This document shows, one piece after another, positions 54,358-64,000 of a DNA stretch of 64,000 nt (its first letter is position 1; every line of letters begins with the position of its first letter). The notes below the pieces were generated by a model. That model saw only the letters and a list, made by a program, of their open reading frames with translations. It searched no databases and was not told where the DNA came from. The stretch is from Rhizophagus irregularis (taxonomy: Eukaryota; Glomeromycota; Glomeromycetes; Glomerales; Glomeraceae): contig NC_089439.1 of NCBI RefSeq assembly GCF_026210795.1, positions 1,550,001-1,614,000 on the forward strand, in the 5' to 3' direction. The position numbers were made by a program, and so were the translations under genes.

Positions 54358-57300
54358 ATGAGTCGATATGAATCAAGCGGTTCATCAGTACAAACTGAAA
54401 TCGAAAAAATTTTCCCACCTGAAAATACAAGATTGTATACAAGGTCTTTATTTGTTATTTTACTGAAAGGTTGATTTTTTGACCCTTGTTTTAACCCTCG
54501 ATTTTTGCATTTGCAGATATTTCACCGAAATCATGATATTTTGTTTTGTGATAGGTACCGATCTTGGTAGCGTCTTTAAAGTTGTCGGCAAGGAAGAAAC
54601 GACCATTGCGGAGCTCAAAGATATGATCTATGAGAAGAATATGAACGATTTCAAAGACAAAAAAATTGATGCCAACAAGTTGAACCTATGGTTGGTTGAT
54701 ATTCCTTACGATACAAATAACTCTAAACTGAGTACACTTCAAAGCAGACGTGATATGGATAAAGAAAATATTATTATACAAGAACTCGGAGGTAAAAAGT
54801 TGTCTCCAGTTGATGATATTGGCGACATCTTTACGTCTAACTCCAAGAACATTCGTATCATCGTACAACCTCCGGCCACTACTGGTAAGTGTCTCCTCTC
54901 GAACAAGAAATTTGCAGTAACAAAATATCGATCACCTTTAACCTTGCACTGTATCATATTCTTTTTTTAATTATCTTTCATATCTTTGTAGCCTCCGTTT
55001 ATACTGGTAAGGTATCTCAACGTTTTTTGCTAATAATATCGTATATTACTCACGTTCATTGTTATTTGCTTTCTATATGGTTACGCAGAGAAGAATATCG
55101 ATGCTATAATTGGTTTGTAACATTGTCAGTCTTATAAGTTGTATTTTTTGAAAACCTTCTCTTTACTGTTTATTCTTGTTTCTAGGTGATTTACGAAAGA
55201 CTTTTCCTCATGTCGATGGTGTCGATTTACCTTTTTTTCGTAAACTGGCTCAGAGTCTCGCCGTAATTTGGGATCGTTCACATGACTTTTCATTCGAAAC
55301 TCCGAACAACCCATACGTCAAGCTGAAACAGAGCCCTTCAATTTTCAAAACACCCCTACCCTATGGTGTTACTAAAAGGACGTGTGATAGAATCGATCTT
55401 TGCCTCCCTCCTTTTGAAGTGAATACTGAAATGACCTATAAGAATCCCCTATACCACGAACCGCAATTTCTAGAGACCGTTAGATTGGTGCGAAATAAAA
55501 TTAAAAAGTATGAACAAGATATTATTGTGCTTGCCGGAGTCACAGGAGGGGGGAAAACGTCAACTACATTTGCCATTGCTGCAGAACTTTGGGCAGTACA
55601 TATAGACTGTTCCAATTTTCTTTCAGAATATAATAATCAATTATCTGATCTACTCGGTGCAGTTAGAGCGAAAACTCCACCTTTCAATGATACCACACTC
55701 CAGGAGTGGGCACTTCGCCAGCTCGACATAGATTTCGTCTCACGTATGTTAATACTAGTCAAAATGTATGTAGAGCAAAAAATCAAAACACCAAAGGATT
55801 GGCTATTGGCACAACTTTATAGTTTAGATAAGAAAAGTATAAACCTTATTTGCGAAAACCTGTCAGAACTGAGCACAAGAGAATTGTCGATACTTATACA
55901 TTTCATCAATCAATGTCTTAAAATTGAACGGATCCTCTTTATCCAAGATGAGGCGCAATGTCTTTGCCGACCTGAATACGGAGAATACACTGGAAGTAAT
56001 GAAGCAAACAAACCATGGAATTTTTTGCAGGCCTATACTTATCACATGATCGCTTTCAAATTTGAAGTTACACACATTATTTCTGGCACTAATATGCATA
56101 TGTCAAGCGGAATATCCCTAGGTACTAGTGTTGGAAAAGAACCATCTCGAGCAGTGCATCTTGTGTTGAAACTCCCTTATCTCTCACCTGATGATGTTAC
56201 CAAAGTTCTCGACACTGTAATCAATATGGAAGGGGTTAGTCCTGAAACTCTTCTTTATTTAGGAAATATTCTCAAAGGACGACCCCGAAACTGTGCGTCG
56301 TTTTTAAAAATGCTAGCCTACCGATCAGAATTGCTAAAAGATAAAGATGATGAAATGGTTAAAACTAGTAAGAAATGGATCGAGAAAATAACTATGTCAA
56401 TGATAAGCTATTTGCGCAATACCGCCAGTACTTTGGCAATCGGAGGGGTCGACCCAAGGAAGGCGATTGTTGATCTTGTTTGTTGCGGAATTATTAATTC
56501 AACATCGGCTGGTGCTGAATTACTTCGACATGGGATTCTTCCTATTCAGTCGCCATCTTTCATTACCCTTAATTCTGAAGAAATTGACTTCACTTCGATC
56601 AAAATCAATCTAGAATTAGAGTCTTACTTTATTACGGCCATTGGAAAATATTTTATGTTAGATAACAATGCAACTCTGACAGATATTTATGTTAGTCACA
56701 TCTTAGAACGTCTTGGAAGCCCTCAGTCATTTGGTAATGAGCTTGATGGTGCTTTTGCATCAGCAATTATTGAAAAATGCGGTCGTAACGTGCTTGAAGA
56801 ACTTAAAAAGTGGACCGATGATCTTGATCCACATTTCAAGTTTCCAGAATGGATCACGCCTGGAATGCAGTTTGTAACGGAAACAAATCTATCAAAAGCT
56901 GTTCCACTGGATGTTTATGTTAAAGACATATACCAAACAACCAAGTACCATACTCATGCTATCCAACCGCCGCAAAATGCAGGTTCTGATCTTGTACTCT
57001 GTCTTGTAGATAAATCAAATGAATCAAATAACGTGGTATTGTTATCGTTGAGTTCCGCTATCTACGATGAAAATGTTCCATCAAGCAAGGTTAAAAAGCA
57101 AGCTTTCAAGGCGTGCCTGGGGTTCCAGTACATGGAAGAAAAAAAGAAGAAAAAAAAGAAAAGAAAAACAAGAAGAGGTCCAATAATGAAAAAAAATCTA
57201 GACCCCAGAATAAGAAAATGAAGCTAAATGATCAAAACGATGGAGAGGAGGGATGTGTTGAAATTGGCCTTACTAAAAAATATCAGAAACCTCAGAAAAG

Positions 57301-57637
57301 GGTTATCGTTGTTGATGATAATGATGATGATGATGATTCAGATCAGGATGATTTGAATTACGATTTAGATTATGATAAAACTCTCAAGGGTTATAAAGAA
57401 TCCAAAACCGCTAGTTTTGTGGAACTTCACCATAAAATCGCAGATGTGACTTATAACAGAAAATGCATTCACATTTTAGTTGAGTTACCACACAGAGCTT
57501 TATCAAAAAGGCCAAATATCTTTCGATATGACAAAAAAGGTAATCTCATAGTCATTGTTGATAACCGTAACGTAAAACAAGTTTTTGGAGAAAAGTTGGC
57601 GAATGCAATGACGGCGAGAAGTACAAAATCTGATTGA
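54358..57637 (+). pseudogene. Crinkler (CRN) with P-loop NTPase, late frameshift
   Basis: Exons 54517-54884, 54992-55006 (15 nt), 55089-55112 (24 nt) and 55186 onward, all phase 1; an extra first exon, 54358-54443, joins in phase and would add about 34 residues, but ATG 54533 (MIFCFVIGTDLGSVF) is the canonical CRN start. The header runs to IRIIVQPP. The large exon has Walker A AGVTGGGKTS (about 55533-55562), Walker B ERILFIQDEA (about 55926-55955) and LKGRPRNCASFLKML. At about 57110 the frame breaks: the first frame ends at 57221, while the next (57113-57637) holds PGVPVHG, a Lys-rich patch, an acidic run, HILVELPHRA, RPNIFRYDKKGNLIVIVDN and a stop at TGA. So one or two bases were lost or gained. 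Order header, NTPase, then a C-terminal module is typical of NTPase-bearing CRNs. Could be an assembly error in an intact gene. Confidence 0.8.
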
Positions 57638-57639
57638 TA

Positions 57640-58035
57640 CTGGTACGATTGATACATAATTTTTTGTGCGAGTCAAATAAAGTTTCCACATAAAGTTCTA
57701 TTTTACAGCTAGTATGTGCATAAAAAATAAAAATATTACATATACCGATTCTTGGTAGTTTTCAGTGATGATGCTGTATGTATGTAAAAAGAAAAAATAT
57801 GAAAGTAGGGAAATCATCGTAATGGGGGACCAATTTAGATTGGAAACAACAAAATCAAATAATTTTTCTTAATATATTATGCTACAATGAAAGAAATTAT
57901 ATACAAGTAATATAAGTAATACGCACTTTAATTTTTTTATTTGTCAAATAAAATAAATACACGTGATACATGATTATTTTATGCTAAGTCCTAAAAATCT
58001 AGCCCGATTTTTCTGCAATGTTTTTATTTCTCTCT
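57640..58035. other. intergenic spacer
   Basis: 3' flank of the CRN-NTPase gene. AATAAAG at 57677-57683 and nearby AATAAA-like sites could serve as polyadenylation signals. Nothing else seen. Confidence 0.4.
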
Positions 58036-58039
58036 ACTT

Positions 58040-58200
58040 GACTACATCAAGAGCCGAGTCTGGCTTTTGTGCCTTACCCATTAATCATCGCATACAATGA
58101 TATTACCTTCCATATTCTCACCATATACAACAAATATCGGCTTCGATAGTTTGAATATTAACCTGTCTTGATTATCGAGTAAAATAACATCGTGACCATT
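58040..58200 (-). pseudogene. relic of a CRN nuclease C-terminus
   Basis: The minus strand reads LLDNQDRLIFKLSKPIFVVY, then GENMEGNIIV, a stop, and further on HKSQTRL. This matches the tail of the CRN at 38.6-38.8 kb (DDQDRLRFKLSKPVTVVY, ENMGGNVERVL, then the LLEEVQKPDSAS region). No header or nuclease core is left. It lies 400 bp beyond the CRN-NTPase gene, on the opposite strand. Confidence 0.7.
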
Positions 58201-58234
58201 GTTGTTTCTCCATGCTACACCAGTCAACTGAAAT

Positions 58235-61080
58235 ATAAACCTCTAACTTACTGCATAAGTTTCTAAGGTATAGCATCTAGGTTATAACATTCAGAAACAA
58301 GAAATGGGCACCTTTCGAGATATTGTATTGTGTGATACCATAATTGTTTCACTAGCTTCCCAGGGAGGCAGGAACCCAATGAAAATAAGCAACCGTGACC
58401 TCCTGGGTCACAGTTTATATAGAAAAAACATGAACATGAAAGTAATCCTCTCTAGACATAATACTTCGAAGATTTTGTTATATATAGATTAAAATAAGTC
58501 AGAGGTATTCAAAGAATATGTATTCAGAACTCATTTTTAGTAATATTATCGTTTCGGATTATATATTTTTTTGGAAGTGTATTTTAGAACAAGGAAACAG
58601 TCATCTACAAAACATATTTCGAAATAAGTTGAAGTAATATTTATATAACTCTATCAAAGGCCGACAGAGTCGAAAAAATATCTTACATTTATCACATGCT
58701 GTCAACTATGTGGTCATTTGAATATAGTATGCAATTAAAAAATAACAAGTACGTAACAGGCAGTATGTACACTATCTCAAGACATTAACTGTAGGCTTGT
58801 TGGTTAATCTAATAATTGAAGTGTCGTATTACATACTGTATATGTTCTGTCATAGATGTTTTAACTGGTCGCTCAAAGATGGACATTAGTATCTATTACT
58901 GGTGTAACAACCAACGGACTTTTCGAAGAAAAGGCAGTGTCTATGGGGGAGATCGGTTAATTCAAAAATTACGTAATGTCTATGCTATAAATTGGAACGG
59001 GATATTTGATACACTGAAAATGGAGGGAATATTCCAATAGTTATTTACTGAGAGGAATACGGCGATTTAAGTATTAGAAACATCACATTTATTTTTTTCA
59101 CACCAAGTCTTAGGACAATTCGGGAAAGAGAGGACAACAACGGAATATACTCTTTGTCGTTGAGTGAATTTACAAAGATCATGGGTTTATTCGTATACTA
59201 TGGATAACAGAAGAGGGAGTGATGTTTATATCGGAAATTGGAATAAGTTAAAATCACGCAGAGTACTACTGTAATGATCGCAGTATCTTAGCATAGACAC
59301 TATGGATGCATAAAATATAAATACCTTGTGATCAAATTAATGTATCCTTCTCGTATCATCATTGCACTCGAGAGTAGGGATAGTTAGTTATACTATATAT
59401 ATCATATTAGTCCTATCGGTTACAGAAAATATTATCGTATATCATTGTGCCACTTGTTTGAATCTTTTTTTGTTCACTTGAAATACCAATAGCGCATAGA
59501 AGTTTATTATACGGTTGACATTTTAGTATATTCAACGCTTTTCCAGAGTAACCTTCATATCTACTAAGTGATGTACTATATGTTAGCGTACGTGATTAAC
59601 AGAGAAAAATAATGCTGACGGAATTAATTTACGTTTATCTGTTAGTAGTTCATTATTGGGTATGAATTATAGAAAAATCTTTTTGCATCGCTACTTGCTA
59701 AAATAAAATTGACAGCCTCGTGTTATTGTCGGAAATTGCAAAGCTCCCCCGTTACATATTGTATTTACAGAGTCTCTTCTAGGTAATCGAAACTAAATGC
59801 ATTCTACTTAAAGTATTGACTATTGTTTGCGATTACTAAAACTAAAGAGGATGCAGAGCAAGTACTCACTCCGCAACATTTTTATTTTTTTCTATATGGA
59901 ACTCCTTATTACACATCCTTATCGTAATTAGTATATTGGAAATAAAACTATCCGGAAATAGAAATTTTTAACGCAGTCGTAGCATGATTTTACTTTGTTA
60001 GAGTCTCGTACAACTTCGTTATGAAACAAATTAACCATAAATGATAAATTAGATGTGAATAAATGGCACACTGTGTAACGAGAAATAAAGCTATTATCCA
60101 TAAAAGGAACCTATTGAATTATACTATATTGCTGATGAGCCTTATTAGGTAGTTAGTTATTTGTGTTACATTTTTTATTACATATATTCCCTGTTTTGTT
60201 AATAAAAATTTTATCGCAGTTTCATTATACGAAATATGGCAACTGTGACCTTAGTGTCACGGTCTCGTTGGGAAAAAATGATAAAAGTCGTGCAATACTA
60301 CCTTACATGTCACATCATAGACAAAAAGTTGAATCGACAATAACTCAATAAGGAAAAAAATTTTGTTTTCGAAATGGATAAATTTCGTGGACCAGAGATG
60401 TAGATTGCAATATGCGTAGATATACTTTAGTAAAACTGGCTACAACTATTAGTTTATACATATTATCTATTTCCATATTCTGATTTTCTACGCAAGGTTA
60501 ACGAATTTTCTTCTTCAGAACAAACTAGTTAGAATAATAGATGTACTATATTTCGAACACCCGCCACAATAACCTCTTCGAGAGGTGCAAAGTACCAGAT
60601 TTGTTATATATATTTTTCGTAATAAAATCTTCACAAGGTATCTGTAAGATGAACATATACCATTAAGGTGGAGAGTAGTTACAGAAAGAATATCAACAGT
60701 CTTTTCGGACTAGTAATTCAGGCACATGAGAAGGTATGTTCGCATTCTTTCCAAAATATTTTCATGTACCATCAGACCTTGTCTTACAGATAATCGTATT
60801 GGCCTACCAAGATGTAGGCATGTAGTTATACAATAAGTAATGGGGGGATCAGAATAACACGGATTGTTACAATACTTATTCCAGGTATGAAACACGCATT
60901 AAGTTTATTGCATTAATATATGATACTGAGAGTAATCATTTCATATTATTAGATTCTTGCGCACTACAAAATTAATATATTATGGTAACATCCCGTAAAT
61001 TCCGTCCTAAACACTTTTTCTATACCAAGAGCATCAGTTATTCGATTTTTTTTCATTTTGAACTAAAGTGACATTTACTA
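58235..61080. other. intergenic with repeat R5 copy 2
   Basis: No supported gene. A GTGACC-type hairpin at 58395-58411 and a short R1-like piece near 58857-58880 (TTTTAACTGGTCGCTCAAAG). R5 copy 2 spans 59.30-60.27 kb. A 40-bp block at 60373-60412 matches the end of the broken gene at 14.81-14.85 kb. Confidence 0.55.
59300..60270. repeat. dispersed repeat R5, copy 2
   Basis: About 1 kb collinear with 50.12-51.24 kb, with many small indels; ends at GTGAC-CTTAGT-GTCAC followed by GGTCTCGTTGGG. Confidence 0.75.
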
Positions 61081-61084
61081 AAGA

Positions 61085-62500
61085 ATGGGAAACGAAACAG
61101 ATAAATATCGCTGTTCAACAACACAACAACAACATAATTTATCAGTTGAGGAAGTATATGACAAAGAGGAATTATCCACGAAATTAGTAGTCAAGGATCA
61201 CAATGCGGACGTGTATAGAGTTTTTCATTCACGTGAAGAGTTTTGGGAGTTTAACGATGGCATAGCAGAACACTTAAGATCCTTTTCCGAAGTAGTATAT
61301 GGGGATTTACCGCAATTTCCTAGAATACACGTAGAGTTTGGTTCGCTCAATAAGCTTCCTGGAACGAAAATAGTTAACTTACTAAGACCAATTCTTGATG
61401 GGATGCTAGAAGTGATTCGCACTAGATATAGTGGAAAATCGGCCGTGCCTAACTCACTGAAAGATTTTGTCATCATGGATGAATATGGTCAGAATAGACA
61501 TGGTTACTGGACAAACGATTTTCACATACAAGCCACTTCATTTGCGTTTACAGACTATAAAGAGGCTAAGGAATTCACTCGTCGTGTCCGTTCAAGTTTG
61601 CCTGTAGAGGTCGGACGATTTATTAGTCTGCAATACAATGACCCTATTCAGCTAGTTCCCATACTTGGTTCTACATGCCCTAAAGAATCCTTACACAAGA
61701 AGATTTCCCGTTTTAGTCAATTCTTAGGAACAAGCGTTGATATTCACAAGAACGAATTATTTGTTAAAAAGTTTCCGGACTTGGATTACATTGTCCCTTC
61801 TACCCCAGTAGCTGACAGTAACACAAAAAATAATTGCGACCAACCTAATTCACCTGATACGCATGAAAACACGAACATTAAAGATCCTCACAGTGTAGTT
61901 TGTTGCCATGAAAATGGCTTTGATATCAAACAACTAACTCCTTCATCTGTGGAACAAGAATTACAAAATAAAAGTCTTCGAGACGATGAGCAGCCAGACA
62001 ATACATATTCCAGTGAGACTCCAAGGGAAGGTTCTATGATAACGTTGTCAACAAAGAAGAATCCGCCTCCGGTTAACAAGCAATACGCAATTGCGATAAA
62101 CTGTTTAGTTCTGTTTTTCTTTGTTATGAATAAGATCAAACAAGGTAGCAGAGAAATGCAGGGTGGAACACATGGCACTAAAGAAAGGGCATTACGAAAG
62201 GGGCAACGGGATCGACTTCAGCATAATAGAAGTGCAAAAAATGGGAAGGGTCGTGGTCGTAGAAATAGTTGTTATTGGAAACGTTGGAGAATTCATGATA
62301 ATCTATACATTCGACCTGAAGACAGTCCTCACAAAAACGAAATGATCAACTGGGAAACAATTGTAGTTTCTATGATTGCACTTGATCGTGGTGTTATATA
62401 TATGCGGAGTACTAGCGAAACAAGATCATATGGATGCGTTCCTCACAAGGTCATAGCAATTACACTGCTGTGCCAATCATACCAATTCAATCCACCATGA
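61085..62500 (+). CDS. divergent primase-like (AEP-like) protein
   Basis: Uninterrupted frame of 471 aa, unusual in this AT-rich DNA. Residues 45-85 (FHSREEFWEFNDGI, then PQFPRIHVEFG) and 140-200 (NDFHIQATSFAF, AKEFTRRVRSSLP, LVPILGST) follow the layout of the archaeo-eukaryotic primase-like proteins that are abundant in Rhizophagus and are related to primases of large DNA viruses. The two acidic residues expected in the first motif are not there (IHVEF), and the acidic residue expected before the third motif is also missing; the His of the second motif is kept. So primase activity is unlikely. The C-terminal half is low in similarity to anything I know: a Ser/Asn-rich linker, one hydrophobic stretch (about 337-351) and a basic patch (NGKGRGRRNS). 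The last 130 residues may be wrong if an intron was missed. Confidence 0.6.
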   Translation: MGNETDKYRCSTTQQQHNLSVEEVYDKEELSTKLVVKDHNADVYRVFHSREEFWEFNDGIAEHLRSFSEVVYGDLPQFPRIHVEFGSLNKLPGTKIVNLLRPILDGMLEVIRTRYSGKSAVPNSLKDFVIMDEYGQNRHGYWTNDFHIQATSFAFTDYKEAKEFTRRVRSSLPVEVGRFISLQYNDPIQLVPILGSTCPKESLHKKISRFSQFLGTSVDIHKNELFVKKFPDLDYIVPSTPVADSNTKNNCDQPNSPDTHENTNIKDPHSVVCCHENGFDIKQLTPSSVEQELQNKSLRDDEQPDNTYSSETPREGSMITLSTKKNPPPVNKQYAIAINCLVLFFFVMNKIKQGSREMQGGTHGTKERALRKGQRDRLQHNRSAKNGKGRGRRNSCYWKRWRIHDNLYIRPEDSPHKNEMINWETIVVSMIALDRGVIYMRSTSETRSYGCVPHKVIAITLLCQSYQFNPP

Positions 62501-62504
62501 AAAA

Positions 62505-63970
62505 GATGCCAACAGATACATAAAACACATGCTCTGGTTATGAGTTCTTCTAGGTCGATAAAGTTGCAGTAACTATTGATGCAAATAACTAGTGTTGGCT
62601 CAATAAATAGGGGTGGTATCGAATAACCAAAAAATGGGGGAGAATCTTTTACACAAAAAATAGGGGGTTTTTGTGTCTACAACGAAAAAGAATATATTTT
62701 TTGTTTCAGTGAAACTAGGCAAAGCCTGGATAATTGATTGCTATGTCTAACATACTTAGTATATATTCTGAACAACGAATGTGGAGTTTGTTATAACGAA
62801 TATTGGTAACATCAGTTCGATAAAATTATTATATATGCCCAAGGGATACATTTCATACATCTGTAATAATTAGGTTTCGACCATGCTCAAGATAATTACG
62901 AAAATATTTTATAGATATTTAGTGATCACAGCGGAGAGTAGATGTGTTCTATCGTCGAAGAAACAGTAGACATGTATTTATTGATTACAAGAGATGAAGT
63001 ATTTAGTCCGTAGGACCTTCAAAGAAGTGAATAATCGAAAGTGAGTGACAGATATGTTTGATCGCAGAAGAAAACAGTAAACAAAAAATAATTTGATCAT
63101 AGACACGTGAAATGTACCCTTTTGATATAGTTATTTAGAGCTCGAAAACAAAGGCATATCTTTTCCGATAAAGCTAAAGACATGAACAATAATACTATGT
63201 TTTGAGATGCTTTCCGATGCACAAGGAATAACTAAGCAATTGAGACTAATGGTATCAGTCATTGTTTTTCTTTCTCTACATAAAATGCCCATATGTATAT
63301 AATTGGATTTTGCAGATTCATTTGGACTTAGTCTCATTCCGCTGAAGAAAAACTGTCACGATTCGTGACGATGAATCAACTGAGGACATTTTGTATTGAC
63401 ATGGAATATGTTTTTATTCTTAAGCATGTCCACTGAACGTTTTCGGATTATCTGCTATTTATTGAGCTTTATTTGCATGATATCACGACATACAAAGCAA
63501 ATGGACTATTTTTGTATAGTTAGTTTGCAAGACACAAAGTTGGCTAATTAATGTAAATACCGGAAATGATAAATCTATTGGTTAACCATAATTATTGTGC
63601 TTCGAGATGTCATCAAATTTACGTAAATAATGAATAAGAATAAAAATCTATGTAGTCTAGTTGAAAATTCACTTCCGAATGTTCTTAGTATATTTGTGAT
63701 TGTATAAGTAATTTCGTTTTCCCACTTTGGATATCTAGTTGAAGTATCAATGTGCACATGACATAGGACCCTCGGTTATAGCTTATTCACATACTGTACA
63801 TACGTGATCCCAGAGGGATCCAACGAATGTTTCAATAAATTTTTATTAACAAAAACTTTTCTCTTGCGTAAGGTCTCACGGCCAAGTATTTACGAAAAAG
63901 TATTATTATTATTCATTGGTTGAAACATATTGTGGGGATATGGGATACGGAATGCCTGTGCGATATAGAT
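62505..63970. other. intergenic to window end
   Basis: No supported gene. AGGC-AAA-GCCT hairpin near 62716 and a CTTC/GTCC double hairpin at 63006-63027. Confidence 0.5.
63006..63027. repeat. double-hairpin element (CTTC/GTCC type), reverse
   Basis: GTCC-GTA-GGAC joined to CTTC-AAA-GAAG. Same stems as the copies inside the two MITEs but with a different loop and no MITE around it. Confidence 0.75.
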
Positions 63971-63973
63971 GTA

Positions 63974-64000
63974 CAGTGGTGAACATAATTATTTGGGCAG
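63974..64000 (+). mobile_element. left end of a Tc1/MITE element, cut by the window
   Basis: After TA (63972-63973) the sequence CAGTGGTGAACATAATTATT, then TGGGCAG, matches the terminal repeat of the MITEs at 22.3 and 28.3 kb and the start of a GGGC-AGA-GCCC hairpin. The rest lies outside the window. Confidence 0.7.

Noticed and set aside
62163..62345. 60-aa frame overlapping the primase-like ORF
   Set aside because: Overlaps the longer frame and has no recognisable domain.

Overview
The window looks like nuclear DNA of an arbuscular mycorrhizal fungus (Glomeromycotina), most likely Rhizophagus irregularis or a close relative. This is inferred from content, not from a database search. The DNA is very AT-rich and gene-poor, genes have many short GT..AG introns, and the recognisable families are those expanded in that lineage: Crinkler (CRN) proteins, SAM-like proteins, TKL-like kinases, F-box/LRR proteins and a divergent archaeo-eukaryotic-primase-like protein. 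Transposon remains are everywhere. It reads as a repeat-rich accessory region rather than a core-gene region.

Layout. 0.2-4.4 kb: a decayed CACTA/Tnp2-type transposase with subterminal repeats, abutting an F-box/LRR gene (4.4-5.7 kb, minus) whose 3' end it may have cut. 5.7-14 kb: no convincing gene, but many short hairpin repeats and a 15-bp tandem repeat. 14-17 kb: a broken gene with an HTH-like C-terminus, and a SAM-domain gene with one premature stop. 17-27.5 kb: repeats, two kinds of hairpin-bearing MITE, and a relic of a SAM plus nuclease-like gene at 20.4-21.0 kb. 27.5-30.5 kb: a CRN header-like fragment, a MITE and a well-preserved protein kinase. 32-37 kb: small gene fragments and a second and third copy of the HTH-like family. 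38.5-41.3 kb: an apparently intact CRN-nuclease gene and a second SAM gene. 41.9-46.1 kb: a 12-exon gene with a PD-(D/E)XK-like core, carrying a complete Tc1/mariner element inside one intron. 46.6 kb: a MITE with 30-bp perfect inverted ends. 52.8-53.5 kb: a Pif1/Helitron relic. 54.4-57.6 kb: a CRN-P-loop NTPase gene with two micro-exons and a late frameshift. 58.1 kb: a relic of a CRN-nuclease tail. 61.1-62.5 kb: a primase-like ORF that has lost its catalytic acidic residues. The last 27 bases start another Tc1/MITE terminal repeat.

The strongest unexplained signal is a population of tiny palindromic inserts scattered through the intergenic DNA and some introns. The typical unit is about 22 nt: two hairpins, each a 4-bp stem around a 3-nt loop, joined with no spacer. 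Stem sequences differ between copies but remain paired, and loops appear in both orientations. Comparing two copies of one MITE (22.3 and 28.3 kb), one copy has two extra blocks and both are such double hairpins, so they behave as insertion units. This resembles the double-hairpin elements known from chytrid-type fungal mitochondrial DNA, here in nuclear DNA.

How the genes relate: CRN headers, PD-(D/E)XK-like nuclease modules, a P-loop NTPase, SAM and HTH-like modules and a kinase occur here as intact genes beside broken paralogues, consistent with birth-and-death turnover of effector-like families driven by transposons. No RNA gene, CRISPR array or operon was seen. Gene models were spliced by hand from GT..AG sites and phase and have not been tested against transcripts.
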